DNA of 64,000 bases, from assembly GCF_018320785.1 (NCBI RefSeq), contig NC_054870.1, positions 2,857,199 through 2,921,198 of the forward strand. The letters are read 5' to 3'. The notes under the pieces are model-generated. The model ran no database searches, was not told the DNA's origin, and saw nothing but the letters and a program-made list of their open reading frames with translations. Position numbers and translations under genes: made by a program. The stretch's first letter is position 1. Each line of letters starts with the position of its first letter. The DNA is from Cheilinus undulatus. Its lineage: Eukaryota; Chordata; Actinopteri; Labriformes; Labridae. Positions 36,101 through 46,651 of this stretch are shown here, in pieces.

Positions 36101-36947
36101 AGGTTATATTATGATGCATTCAATGATAGTTAAAAAAAAAAAAAAAGATTTCTCAAGCCTAAATTAAATGTCATGACGTGTTCGAATGTTAGGAAGACAA
36201 TTCAGTTTTTGATGAGAAACTTGAATAGATCTAGCTGTTAGGATGACAAATGTGTTTGCTTTTCAGCATTATAAGATAGATATAGCAGATTTATAACTAT
36301 AACTCAGGATCTTCTCTTCTTCTACCACTGCTGTTAAAAATGGATTGCAGGAAGAGGTTGTTTGACTCTGGAAGTGTTGTTTAAAGGATGAAATATCAAA
36401 AAACTGTATCAAAAATGTTGACAACATTTTTTAACAAAGTGCCTTTGTCAGTGCATGTTTGATACGGTTTGGAATTTTATACAAACAAAAAGATCCAGAG
36501 CTACTTTTTTTGTTTTTAGTGTTTCAATATCTTTAATGAAATGATGAACCAGTACTTTCTGTAGATTTTCAGGACATTATATGGAAATTATGAGATTACT
36601 AATAACTGTGAAATTATGGGCCATGGTAATTGTGCTTTAAAATGTTGATATCCTTACACTTCTAGTTGTCAGCGTGTCCAATAGCCCTCATTTTTACTCA
36701 CTCACTCAGTAACACAAATGTGACGGTCTGCTTTCCTCTCTCTCCCAGGAAACTTTATTCCGAGCTCTGTCAAGGTATCGTGGACGTGGCAGTTTCCAGT
36801 GTCTTTACTCTCAACAGTGGCTGTGACTCCTCATCGGCTTCCTCATCGCCATACTCTTCCTCCCCGTCCTCCACGTTCACCACCAACTCCTGCTCCTCTC
36901 CCAAACTGAGAGGGCCTCTTCACGTGGGTCCTTTCACTCGCCTGTAA
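23949..36947 (+). CDS. ttl: Tubulin--tyrosine ligase (TTL), seven coding exons
   Basis: Joining 23949-24117, 29145-29223, 29361-29593, 29760-29895, 30004-30273, 33245-33388 and 36749-36947 gives 1230 nt, a 409-residue protein (human TTL 377). All junctions have GT and AG and keep the frame. TTL is a cytosolic ATP-grasp ligase that re-adds tyrosine to the C-terminus of detyrosinated alpha-tubulin. The order of conserved blocks matches vertebrate [18 protein letters not shown] near 43-57, [21 protein letters not shown]-like block, [10 protein letters not shown] at the exon 3/4 boundary, [47 protein letters not shown], and FGFDFM...WLIEINGAP. The metal/ATP ligands D322, E335 and N337 are present. 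Odd feature: a serine-rich insertion lengthens the C-terminus (about 370-395). The start has A at -3 and adds four residues relative to mammals. Confidence 0.95.
24118..25690 (+). other. ttl intron 1, first part: nothing recognised
   Basis: Intronic sequence after a short ATT microsatellite (24122-24151). I see no gene, exon or clearly bounded transposon here. Confidence 0.5.
26057..27846 (+). mobile_element. hAT element carrying a transposase remnant
   Basis: Left end CGGTGGTTCTCAAACTGGGG and right end AAAGTTTGAGAACCCCTG are inverted copies of the CAGTGGTTCTCAAACT-type hAT end. Flanking octamers TTGTAATC and TTCTTATC match at 6 of 8 positions. Inside are GGGCCAGATTT-type blocks (26215 and, inverted, 27110-27160), a long T-rich degenerate stretch (26390-26990), and a BED-finger transposase fragment (27372-27712). 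It lies inside intron 1 of ttl and inside the outer element. Confidence 0.7.
27372..27712 (+). pseudogene. hAT (ZBED-type) transposase fragment
   Basis: Plus-strand translation reads [20 protein letters not shown], then [18 protein letters not shown], then one in-frame TAG, then [17 protein letters not shown]. This is the BED zinc finger (C-x2-C...H-x4-H) and following helix of ZBED/SCAND3-like hAT transposases. The catalytic RNase-H-like domain is missing. It is dead. Confidence 0.8.
28210..29144 (+). other. ttl intron 1, last part
   Basis: No element with clear ends. Between 28500 and 28896 both strands keep frames of 100-120 codons, but neither resembles a known family nor has convincing splice sites. 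The intron ends in a good acceptor, TTTGCTCTTACAG, at 29144. Confidence 0.4.
29145..29223 (+). CDS. ttl: ttl coding exon 2
   Basis: Codes [20 protein letters not shown] and the following KASLV, with split codons at both ends; donor GTATGT. In known TTL this segment follows GRLG directly, as here. Confidence 0.93.
29361..29593 (+). CDS. ttl: ttl coding exon 3
   Basis: Begins after CACCATTAG. Codes the LIKTSPEL...[13 protein letters not shown] segment, a variable loop, [15 protein letters not shown], and [10 protein letters not shown], the start of the ATP-grasp nucleotide-binding loop. Donor GTAACA. Confidence 0.93.
29760..29895 (+). CDS. ttl: ttl coding exon 4
   Basis: Begins after GGAACAG. 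Codes [20 protein letters not shown] and the [19 protein letters not shown] block, which holds the Gln-Lys-Tyr ATP contacts and the Arg/Lys residues that bind the tubulin tail in TTL. Donor GTCAGT. Confidence 0.93.
30004..30273 (+). CDS. ttl: ttl coding exon 5
   Basis: Codes [20 protein letters not shown] through LTNHCIQKE and [12 protein letters not shown] to the QIKQII helix, i.e. the centre of the ATP-grasp C-terminal subdomain. Donor GTAGGT. Confidence 0.93.
30806..32323 (-). mobile_element. Dead Tc1-like transposon in ttl intron 5
   Basis: Inverted ends: ACTCCTGATCAAAATTTTAA at 30811 on the left and, read on the minus strand, ATTCCTGATCGTCTTTTAAG on the right, continuing into GACCAGYTGAAAAATTGCAA. 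TA borders at 30804-30805 and about 32324-32325 agree with Tc1/mariner insertion. A second long match (GCTGTTCATCAGCTGATCAA near 30977 and its inverse near 32110) lies further in. The transposase gene is on the minus strand. Confidence 0.88.
31158..32016 (-). pseudogene. Tc1-like DDE transposase pseudogene
   Basis: Starts at an ATG at 32016 reading [13 protein letters not shown], the usual N-terminus. Then come helix-turn-helix pieces ([29 protein letters not shown]), and in other frames [16 protein letters not shown] (first Asp), QQDNAAVH (second Asp) and [12 protein letters not shown] (final acidic residue). At least two frameshifts separate these parts (around 31690 and 31420), so no functional enzyme can be made. 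Confidence 0.88.
32330..33244 (+). other. ttl intron 5, last part
   Basis: No gene or bounded repeat recognised. Short frames at 32500-32787 and 32940-33227 lack known motifs. The intron ends at ATCTGTGTTTTCACAG. Confidence 0.45.
33245..33388 (+). CDS. ttl: ttl coding exon 6
   Basis: Codes [20 protein letters not shown] and [20 protein letters not shown], then APACAQ. It carries the three metal/ATP ligands Asp322, Glu335 and Asn337. Donor GTTAGT is less usual but the split Gln codon joins correctly to exon 7. Confidence 0.93.
33564..33903. mobile_element. hAT MITE, second copy of the 21044 family
   Basis: Ends TAGGGCTGGGCAACTAATCG and AAATCGTTCAGCCCTA, with GATTAAATCGCAATAT next to the left end, match the copy at 21044-21565. 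It is shorter (340 bp). The flanking octamers do not match convincingly. Confidence 0.8.
33904..35213 (+). other. ttl intron 6, middle part
   Basis: AT-rich intronic sequence. No bounded transposon and no exon recognised; two 82-codon frames (34052-34300, 34319-34567) look like chance. Confidence 0.45.
35214..35700 (+). mobile_element. tRNA-derived SINE split by a hAT insertion
   Basis: The head GGGGCGCAGATGGCCTAGTG (35214-35233) and its continuation GGATTAAGGC (35535-35544) form an A-box-like promoter; the B box GGTTCAAATCC lies at 35570-35580. A body with GGCCTGTGGCCCTTTCCCGC and CATGTCTCTCCCCAGCTCTC follows, then AAAGGCACTAAAAGCCCAAA and an AAC-rich tail. This is the layout of tRNA-related fish SINEs. 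A 294-bp hAT element interrupts it inside the A box. Confidence 0.85.
35234..35527. mobile_element. Small hAT element inside the SINE A box
   Basis: Left end CAGTGGTTCTCAACTGG and right end CCAGTTGAAAAGCAGTG are inverted copies with mismatches. The SINE octamer GCCTAGTG occurs on both sides (35226-35233 and 35528-35535), an exact 8-bp target duplication. The interior is non-coding. Confidence 0.92.
35719..36748 (+). other. ttl intron 6, last part
   Basis: Intronic, AT-rich, no bounded repeat recognised. It ends in a strong polypyrimidine tract and acceptor, CTTTCCTCTCTCTCCCAG, at 36748. Confidence 0.5.
36749..36947 (+). CDS. ttl: ttl coding exon 7 and stop
   Basis: Codes [19 protein letters not shown], the conserved last helix of TTL, then a serine-rich stretch ([15 protein letters not shown]) and the end [11 protein letters not shown], stop TAA. 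The serine-rich piece makes this fish protein about 32 residues longer than mammalian TTL. Confidence 0.92.
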
Positions 36948-39070
36948 GCGTACCAAGTTTTCCCCCGTCTCCTTCTTAGAGGCTTCTTCTATGCTCTGCC
37001 CTCACTCCTAAACTCTAGCTGCAAGTAGCACATGCTGGCCAGCCAAGCCTTTATTTGTACTGTTCCTTTTATGCTTGGAGGGGTCTTCTTTCTTTTACTG
37101 AACTGTGTGTAATGCTTATTATGATTGTGAGGATGGTTATGCACCAATCGTCAAAGTTTGTGGGAGTTTCTGCAGATGCTCTACCATCTCAGTTCCACTA
37201 GAAGATCAGTGGAGGGCTTAAGGATGTGTAGACCCTCCTAATGAGACTGTAGTGCCTTACATTTCCAGCCACGCTCACTTTAAAAGACTGCCATTTAGCG
37301 AACTCTTTTTGGTGACGTTTACCTACTATAAGCCTTTGCACTGTTGCTAAAAAAAAAGAAAGCCAATGCTGTTATGGTCCACAGGAATTAGAATAAAAAA
37401 AAGGTTGATATTCGAGATCTAAGTAAATTGGTGTTTAATTTTTTTCTCATCAGACACTATAAAACTTTCTTTTTCTAAAATCCAGCCATCTGCATCTATT
37501 AGTTTCAGAGATGTGCACCAACAGTGAACAGGAAGCTCAATAGACGGCCATTCTAATGTCTCATTTATCAACTCAGTGTGTCTGATGAGATGGATATTAA
37601 AAATATCAATCCTGGCCTTTAGATCGGTTTACTCTGAGCTTAAAATAAAATAAAATAAAATATTACATCCATGGCAGCTTGGTAGCATACATGATACAAG
37701 GAGACCGTCCATCATGTGGTAAACTCAGGTTTTAGTCCGTCCCAACAAGTTCTGCTCAAGGTTTCCTGCAAAGAGAAAAGAGAACTCTAAAAAGGGATCA
37801 AGGAATAAGTATTGGCTTCAGTATTCCTCTCTTTAAAATTCTTTGCAAAACAGTTTTTTTCTTTACAAGTTGATGTTTTTTTAAAATTTCAGAGCATGTT
37901 TGTCTGAAAGCATGTCGTGGTATGCATCTTAATACAAGTCCCCGGAGCACCTTTTGCCTTAGGGGCCATTTATACTTTGCATTAACATCAGTTTTTGGCA
38001 TTCGGATAACCTTACCTTGAGCAGCATTATCCTAAATGCTGGTTTTGAACACATCTTAATTACTGAAGATGACAGAAATACCTGGTAGCTCAGACTGCAT
38101 ACAGTGGATGCCTTCATCCAGACTGGTTTGATGGTGTAGACACTGTGCGCTGGCCCGCATTGAAGACCATCCTTTAAACTAACGTGACCTGTGGCTATCT
38201 AGCAGTAAAGCAAACAGCTGTGTGACTATGACAATGCAGACTCTTTTAAAGATCTTGATCATTTGGCTCAGCTCAGCAATAGGGGTAGGTTTTGCAGCTC
38301 CTAAAAGGCATTTGTTTTGGTAGCATTTAGGCTTTTTTCATATCTATTAATGAGAGATAGACAAGTGTTTAAGAGACACCCAAAGCTGCTTTTTAATCTG
38401 TTTTGTTAATGCATAGTAAGTGCAGCCATGTTGGTGTCTGAATGCCCAGAGCAGATGTTCATGAAGGATATAAACGACCCCGTAGTTTGTAAAGAGCTGC
38501 CCTAATTTCTGTGTTTAGTGGTGATGATGTTCTGTAGTATTATTGGGGATGAATGAAACTCTAGACTGACATTTTAAAGTGTTACCAGTAAGTGTGCCCC
38601 TTGTGTTTTTAAATTGTTAAATGAAAGAAGAATACAAATCAGTTATTACTGATTATGTATAACGTTTCAGTCCCCACATTCAACCCTCATACAACAGTCT
38701 CTAGTGAAATATCTGTTTTTATTTATATTTTTTATCTGTATACATCCTAATTATGACAAAAGTGACCTGATCACACAACATGTGAAGCATCCTAGACTGA
38801 ACTCTTTACAATAATGAATAATTTTGTGTTAAATGTGTTATTGCCAGAGAGCAGTCAGTCTCAGGTCTTCATCTCATCACTGCCTCTTCTTCAGTTACTG
38901 CTGCTGTTGGATCATGTCACTGTTTGGCCCACTTTCTAAACTCCTGATTTTTTTTTCTCTGAGTCAAACTACATTTATTTAAACTATAAATTATCATTTT
39001 TTATTTGGTCCTTAGAGTGTTTTCATTTCTCTTTATGTTTGGTTGACTTAACCTCTTGTTAGTAGTAAAG
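36948..39070 (+). other. ttl: ttl 3' UTR and downstream flank
   Basis: No further coding exon. AATAAA occurs at 37392-37397, and later ones at 41466-41471 and 43572-43577; which one ends the ttl transcript cannot be read from sequence. An AAAAT microsatellite lies at 37639-37661. A 67-codon minus frame at 37798-38001 is not recognised. Confidence 0.45.
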
Positions 39071-42000
39071 TAGGGATGCACAATGGAGCCTACATGTGAA
39101 TTTTTAACCTGTTTTCCCATAAGCCAATCCATCCAAGCTCAAATGGATGCTAATATTAACAATACGTTAAGAACATCAGGTCTCCCATAAATTAGAATTG
39201 ACATTACTCTTATAGTAACTCTGTTTCTTTACGAGAAGGACACATAAAAAGACATCATAAATGTTACATTTATTATTTTTTAGAATATTCAGAAATGTAA
39301 AAACTTTTTTTGGACTCCATGTACATTATGTGCAAAATGTAATTTAACACTAAAGGCCTTTGCACAGTGAGTTGGTTTTTCATCCAGATTGCCACATTTA
39401 CAAAACAAATGATTTAATTTTTGACTGTTTGCTCAATGACATCAAAACTTTAATTCTTTGTTTTTGTTTTGTTTTCTGATTTGTTTTTTCACATCCATCC
39501 AAGTCATTTAAATGTGTCATTGACTTTTCAGTGGAGCTGCTGCAGCTCCCTATCTCTCTCTCTCCATGGCACTGAAACTTTAAATATGCTCTGTCCATGC
39601 GGATATCAACTGTAGTAGATCACATTTGTACTCGCAGCTATGTAAAAAAGAGACTGAATTTAAAAGGTAGCACTCCATCTGTCCAACTTTACACAGCATC
39701 ATGAGCTTTCACAAAGAAACCCAAATATACAAAGGTCTAAATCTGGACAAACAGAGCCCCTTTTTTTTCTTTGTTTCAAGGAGTTAAAACCACCTTCACT
39801 GTTTTTTTTTCTCTTTACATTATAAGACCATTCTTGTTTTCTGATTTTTGTAATGAATAGAAAAAACAGAAGCATCAGTGTTGGTGTGCATTGTTTGAGA
39901 ACTCAGTGCGTAAAGACCTTCACAGTAAATCCAAGCATCACCTGCCTTTGTGAGCGCCTGCTGACAGACAGTAAGCTCTACAGGGCACTAGATAAAAGTC
40001 TGACCTTTATTGTGGAGTTTATGCTAATAGATGTTTATCCTATATCTGCAGAGTGACTCCCTCACATCAAAAATCGAGCTAGCTGTAGTTCAGACCCAAA
40101 ACTTCAATCTTTAAAACACAATTAAAATGTATGAAATAAGGATTAGAAAAGAGAAAAACTAGCTGAGCTGGGTCTGTCAGTTCTGCTTAAATTCCTCAAA
40201 CTAAATGCTTTACTTTATAAGATGAGTTGTTAGGCTGGATGTAGACCTGCTGTTTACTACACTGATGCACGTTCAACGTTCAGTGACCACGTAATCTGGT
40301 GACTTTCAGCTAAGAGGCTCCCGCCTGTGTTTAGTTTTCCATTAAATTCATATCTGATGAGAACATTTTGAAAGTACAATGACAGAGAGATTCATGAGGA
40401 CTTCTTCTGTTTTCATCAGCTGCTGTAACAACATCCATGAACGCAGTAAGCCGAGAGTCACCAGTTAACACTGTAATTACAAAAACCAATACACCGGCTG
40501 CAGACGATGTTCATCAGTGTGAGCTGTTTTAATGTTAATATCTTGCTAGCATTGAAGTAACCTCTTTTAGCTTGTTCCCACCAAGTGGTCTGGCTCAGTT
40601 TGGTGCGGAATGGCACACATTTTTTTGCGTTTCCATAGAGCAAAAGTTAGAAAGGGTCCCAAGAAACGACCCATACTATCCCACTTTTCGGCACCCTACC
40701 GTAGGGGTACCAATCTTACCTATCCGTCCCAAAAATCCGTCCCACACAACAATAGGAGGTTGCACTGATATCACATGAGCCCGCAACACAGCTGCTTGGC
40801 TCTGGGCTGCAAAACACAGAAGTCTGCTGTGTGAGGACCAGCAAAAACAGGAGAAAAACAGACTAATATCTGCCTAAATGGAAAATATTTAGACTCGACG
40901 GAGATCCACACTGTTTCTAGTCTATGGATATTGATATCTGCCACAAAGCAAGTTTATCTGGACCTGATTTTAAGGACACAGAGCAGAGCCTAAAGGCTCA
41001 CATCAGCCTGATCTATCCGCAATGGATGTGAAACTAATGCTTAAGTTTTGTGAATATGAAGCTTTTGATCAGCTGATTCTCTGTACTGTAACTAGTTACT
41101 CATCTACTTCTTACTTTAGGTAACCTGTGAAAACATCGCTCTGTGGTTGTTGGATGTGTTTGTACAACTTCAGGCTGCAGCCTATTTTAAAAATGAGATC
41201 AGAGCCCCCAGGATTTCTGACTTCATCTAGTTTGATTTTAACACCAGCTGAACTTTTACTTTATTTTTAATCTGGCAAACTCTCACAGCTCTAAAATTTC
41301 ATATGTTGTTGTATAAACTGTTCTAGACTTGATATATTCGCATATTAACGTACAGTTACGACTCAAAACGTTTCTGTACACGTATTCCATCAGCTGAGGA
41401 TCTGTGCTGAAAGCGTTTAACATTATTAAGATGTAGTTATTTTTTAAAAAAGCATTTTCAGCTGAAATAAAGCAGTTTAATGCTTATTCCATACTAATTT
41501 CTGTGACTCATCCTTTCTAAAACTCTGCAGCTGGACCAGCTGACCCACGCTGACTGTGACGTCACATTCATAGCCTTTACAGCCAGCCCACCAAGTGAGG
41601 GTACGTGTGCCTGTGGTTACGCAAACTATTTTGGGGTTCATACTAAACCATACTCAATCAAAATGGACCACCTGGTGGAAACACGGCTTTTGAGTGTCTC
41701 CATGTTTGTAGTTTACATCTCACACAAAAGCTAGTTGTACTGATCACTCAGGTGTAGAGGCACCTGGCTGCAGAAATCCAGCATCGAAATCTGCATTTAC
41801 CAACAACTCCTGCTGCTCTCAGCTATAACTCTAACTAGAAGAGGAGCGGTAGAAAGAGAGAGACGTTTAAAGAAGAAAAAAACAAACAGATGTAAACAGA
41901 GCAAGAAGGACCATGCTAGCTGTAAATGTGAGATTTACAGGATTACGTTAGCGGTTTAGGAGCCAAACAAAAGCTGGAAAATGCAAGCATCTAAATAATT

Positions 42001-42406
42001 GGCAAGAAGTATGTTGAAATTCTTCCTTTTTTAAGATCTGTAACTGCTATTTCTGTTCAAACATCCAAATTGATCACAAGTGTTGCACCCCATAATTTTG
42101 AATTAACTCTTAGTGTATCTATCGATCTATTGATATACCGATCAGAAGCTGAGACTTTAATGTGCATGCTCTTACAGATGTCTGCAGCTCTGTTCCTTTG
42201 CTCTGGTGTGATCTCTACAGTTTCTTCCACTGACGTGTAGGCAAGTACAAAAAAAAAGCTTATGGTGCAACTGGATGCAAACACAAGGTGAAACAGCAGG
42301 TATATCTTCAGCCTTATGGCACAGTCACATTTCCATTTTTCAATATCTGCTGACACGGATGATTCACGGTTTCAGCCATTATCTGCCCATAATATTGTGC
42401 ATCCCT
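39071..42406. mobile_element. Possible hAT-like composite element
   Basis: AGGGATGCACAAT at 39072-39084 is matched by ATTGTGCATCCCT ending at 42406, a 13-bp perfect inverted repeat of the type seen at the ends of the MITE at 54885. No target duplication was found, and the interior (apart from the nested element at 40566) is not recognised, so this could be two unrelated partial copies. Confidence 0.35.
40566..41690. mobile_element. Inverted-repeat DNA element
   Basis: GTTCCCACCAAGTGGTCTGG at 40574 and the minus-strand reading of the right end, GTTTCCACCAGGTGGTCCAT, form an imperfect inverted repeat; AAAAGCC-type bases extend it outward. I recall similar ends from fish non-autonomous DNA transposons. 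No transposase frame. Confidence 0.5.
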
Positions 42407-44189
42407 GCTTAGCATAAAGTTTGAAGTAACTTGTTGAAGAGCGTTGTGTCTGAGCTGGTTAATTGTAACTGTTTTTGCTTGTTTTCTGATTCTACCACAG
42501 AAAAGATTTTAGGTTAACAAAGTTTAAAAAAGATGACAGCTGCATGTTTTGTGGTGTTTTTAAACTGTGATGTGTTCGGGGGGGTTAGATGCTAATAGTC
42601 TAAAGTATTTCCCCCCCTGCTGTTCCTCTATTTGAAGCAAAGAACCCGTTTGCGAGGCTTTGCTTCCTTGTGATGACTAGCATCAGTTTAGGGAAATCAT
42701 TATGGATTTGTTTTCTGTTTTTTGCTAACCATATATTAGTCTCTACCAGACAACTGTGGGAAAGAAAGGATATGTAAGTGACTGAGGGTCAGACAGATGA
42801 GGAGGTTATGGAGCAGGTTAAAAGCAACCCTTTCACCTTAACAGTGAAGTAGATTGATCCCTGTAGCCGAGGTCAATGAAGGTTGGGTTCCTCTGATGAA
42901 CAGAGCCCTGCTGTGGCTGAAATGAAGTCTAAACATTTAGAAAGGTATCAGTGTTTGTAGAAAAACTGTCATGATTGTACAGGTAATTAGCTAACAAGTG
43001 TTTGCTGATTTTTGAAGTATAAAAACTGTCAGTATTTGTTTAAATTTCTAGGGAAAATGTCTTTCTGTCAAAGGGAAGGGTGCCTTAGAGGGAATTGCAT
43101 ATTGATAACAGGAAGCAATGACCCTCCTGCATTTAAATGCACCTTTATTCATTTACTGTAGTGAATATGCCTCATTCCTTGTTTACCTTTTATTCATTCA
43201 ATGATGTCATTTCCTGTCATCCAGAATAATTTGCACACCAGACTTTATTTCAGATTTTGTCAGTGTTTCCTTACCTTTACCAAAGACCAAATTCATGCTG
43301 TATGATCCTTGTCAAATAACCATGTTTGTTGTTAAGATCTGGACATTTATCTGAAATTGTACAAGGTCTAAAAGCAGAAGTAACATTCAGAGGGATGTCT
43401 GTGCTGTTTCTGTAGCTGATGTGTTTTTTTTTTTCCAGAAGTCTTGCATGAATATTTGTTTCTATCAGAAACTAGATTAAAAAGGAGTCTTACTATTAAC
43501 AAACTTCTACTGTGTATATTTGATGTGTAACCTGCTTCATTCCCTTACATTTATATACACTGTTATAAGACAATAAAGATAATTATAACTGAGTTAACAG
43601 ATTCAGCAAACACTCTGAATATTTAAAACAAAAACACGCTCAGAAAACAAACTTGATGTTACAGAATGTGACATGCTCTAGGCATGTAAAGGGTGCTATG
43701 ATGAGTAGCTTCATTGTCCAGTGGAGAGATGCAGCACATTCTGGAAGTACCCAGACCCCTTCACTTTTTTAGTTTTGTTATGATGCAGTCTGATGTTACA
43801 ATTGGAAAAATAATTCTCACCAATCTACAGTGCTTAACAAATTTATTAGACCACCTGTCATATTTGTCTCAGAGAACATCCAGCATCGTGAAGTGCTTTT
43901 ATGCAGACTCTTACATTTTCAGTGAGCTCTCCACATTTTACCATTTTGAACAGGAATGAGGAATTTCAAACTGAATTCACCCAAATTTGAGCCGGCTCAA
44001 TGGGCTTCTCTGAGAAGTCAGAAATGAATCCAGCTTAACATTCAACTATTAAAACTTATTTTTCTGTTCAGGAATGCAAGTAAATAACTATAATTTGACA
44101 TATTAATCAAGAAATATTAATGTGCATTACTATTTTTTCAGTTTTTTTATGAATCAGTCAATTTGAAAATTCATGGATTACAATAATAA
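42407..44189. other. Spacer with a Tc1/mariner end fragment
   Basis: ACAGTGCTTAACAAATTTAT followed by TAGACCACC at 43828-43857 is a phrase found at the ends of fish Tc1/mariner elements; the other end was not found. The rest, including a poly(T) run at 43425-43434, shows no gene. Confidence 0.4.
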
Positions 44190-45553
44190 TTAAAGCTGCA
44201 AGCAGCATTGGACGGTCCTCGGTCTGTCGCACGTCCCTCATGCCCGTTAGACCTCCACTTTGAGGGTTTCATCCCTCTTTGACCCTTTGACCTGCTCAAA
44301 GTTAGACTGAGGTGTGTCCCTGCAGCTCTGTCAGGAGCCCCAGACATTATAATGGGTGGGTATTAGACATTCCATTTTCCCGCCTTCAGTGAGTCACATA
44401 ACCAGCTGCATGGTAAGCTTATTGAAATGTTCAACAAAGCTGCATCTGTAAGACACACAAACACACACTCATGCACGCTTCGCACGCTTACACACACACA
44501 AATGCACCATCTCTCCCATTTACTTCATATGGGATATATGTATGGCTGTCTTTATGGGGGACTGTATGTGGATGAGAAGCCACCCTGAGTCCCAACCATC
44601 CCGTTACAGCATTGCTTAAATGGGCAGCTTTATTGGAACAGCTCCATGTGTGTGCGTGATCAGAGCTCATTAGGGGGCTTCCCCTGGTTGCCATGGTAAC
44701 TAATGCCTGCATTCTGGGTGTTTTCATCTGTCAATCAGTGGATGACATCATCACTAACTGCTCTCTTGATCAGGAGTGAAATTGACTGAAATCTTTTTGA
44801 ATCTCACCTCACAGATGCCACAATTTTGACCAAATCTCTCTAAAAATAAGATATTTTTGTAGTAAATTTTGTCAGGAATCCATCCATGTCATTTTCAAAG
44901 CTGTAGGACCTTTGGTTTTTTGTGTAGAGGCCCAACTGCCACAGCTTATGCAGAGCCCTCCCTGCTGCTCCCATTCAAATGAATGGGGGCAGCAGGGAGG
45001 GCTTCTTCGGGGGTTGACCAACTTTGAGGGCTTGGTTTTTGGAAACCGTTTGAGAAACAACAAATTCCCAAATAACTTTTGATCAGCATGGCCTAGTGTG
45101 TCTTCTCTGCGAGGTCCAAGCTGATACGATTTACAGCCTAGGACAAGATACATTTTGTTCGGAGCCCTTTTTTCCTGGAAAATTTTATTTTGAAAGGCAA
45201 ATTGCCAGCTTCCTGTTTGAGATAGGTTAGGGGTGTCAGCATGTAATTTGTGGGTCTCGATGAGATGAGCATTTTAACGTTTGTCTGATCTCTCTACGAC
45301 ATTCCTACTGGCTGTGAGGGCCGTTTTAGTGTGCCTAGGTGGCGCTAGAGAGCACATTTTGGCATGTTTGGGGATAATTTTTTCATTTTATCAAATTTTT
45401 CACCGATTCGGAGGTGTGTGCCAATTTTGGTGAGTTTTTGAGCGTGTTAAGGGGATCAAATTAAGGTTCAAAGAGACGAGGGAATAATAAGAAGAAAGAA
45501 ACGGATGAATAACAATATTCTAGCTCCTGCTAGAAGGGGTCCTCAGACCCTAA
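44190..45553 (+). mobile_element. Non-autonomous element, TAAAGCTGCAAGCAGC family
   Basis: Left end TAAAGCTGCAAGCAGCATTG and right end CTAGAAGGGGTCCTCAGACC followed by CTAATTA. The same left-end motif, inverted, closes the 4.2-kb insertion at 59204-63438, so the two belong to one family. It holds a CA-rich stretch (44450-44505) and a near-inverted pair of CCCTCCCTGCTGCTCCCATT (44957) and GGGGGCAGCAGGGAGGGC (44985). No coding function is seen. Confidence 0.6.
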
Positions 45554-45799
45554 TTATATTTTAGCATTAAAAATATCATTTGGGTTAAAGAGCTTCTACA
45601 CATTGGTGTATTAATCATTGCAGAAACATAAAAAATGAAATTTATTTAAAAGCAAATTTCTTCTTTTTTTTTTTAAATGATTTAATTTATTTGTTTATAT
45701 ATTTCTACTTTTATTAGCCCTTTCTTTTATGGATTCATTTTTTGATTAATATTGCTTTATATAGCCACATTTTTTATTTTTTATTTTATTCATTCGTCT
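45554..45799. other. AT-rich spacer
   Basis: T-rich sequence without recognised features. Confidence 0.5.
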
Positions 45800-45838
45800 G
45801 TGATCGCCACACACATTTAAAGGGATGAGATACACTTT

Positions 45839-46420
45839 TTGACCCTCTCCCCCCTGGCAGGCGGCTGCGGAGTATTCGGAGCCACCAGCCTCAGGAACAG
45901 CTTCTTCCCGGAAGCTGTTAGACTGTTGAACTCGATCATCGGTATCGGCGGCGTAACCAATGGAGGAAAAACCACCCTCACCAATAGACTGATCAAAAAC
46001 CTGCCCAACTGTTGTGTGGTCCATCAGGATGACTTCTTTAAGCCCCACGATCAGATTGAAGTCAGTGAAGATGGCTTTAAGCAGTACGATGCCTTGATGA
46101 GTGTGATCTACGCATGGTTGGATAACCCGGTGAAGTTTGAGAAATCTCATGGCGTTAATAACACCCTGGACACTGAGATTGTCCCAAAGTCTGACACTAT
46201 GGAGGAGGAGACTCAGATCCTTATTGTGGAAGGCTTTCTGCTTTACACCTACGAACCTTTGATCGACGTGCTGAACCAACGTTACTTTATTTCCATCCCA
46301 TATGAAGAATGCAAAAAGAGGAGGTGCTCAAGGAACTACAGGGTGCCAGATCCACCTGGCCTGTTTGATGGCCACGTCTGGCCCATGTGTTTGAAACACA
46401 AGAACACAAGTGCTCTGTAG
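45839..46420 (+). pseudogene. nmrk2: NMRK2-like kinase retrocopy fused to LINE sequence
   Basis: A 193-codon intronless open frame. Residues 1 to about 32 come from LINE sequence; from about 33 it reads as nicotinamide riboside kinase, the enzyme that phosphorylates nicotinamide riboside to NMN using ATP. Walker [10 protein letters not shown] is at 37-45, HQDDFFKP at 62-69, a lid-like YEECKKRR at 155-162, and [15 protein letters not shown] at 169-183. The blocks are nearer NMRK2 than NMRK1. Compared with the family about eight residues are missing after KQYDAL (84-87), in frame, and the last 40-50 residues or more are absent: the frame stops at a TAG shortly after WPM. Lack of introns, truncation and LINE context say retropseudogene, though the frame is intact. 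Expression unknown. Confidence 0.85.
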
Positions 46421-46435
46421 CCCCCCACACACATA

Positions 46436-46651
46436 CACACATGGACAAAATTGTTGGTACCCCTCTGTTAATCGAAGAAAAACCCACTTGAACTTGAATC
46501 TGACAAAAGTGATAAACAAAAATTCAATGAAAATTAATGGATGAAAATCAGACATTGCTTTTGAACTGTGGTTCAAGTTCAAGTTATTTCTGTGACCATT
46601 GTGGGATTTTCTTTCATTAACAGAGGGTACCAACAATTTTGTCCACGTGTG
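46436..46651. mobile_element. Tc1/mariner MITE, 216 bp
   Basis: Near-perfect inverted ends CACACATGGACAAAATTGTT and, on the minus strand, CACACGTGGACAAAATTGTT, each continuing GGTACCC...TCTGTTAAT, flanked by TA at 46434-46435 and 46652-46653. It splits the LINE 3' UTR just after the NMRK segment. Confidence 0.92.
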
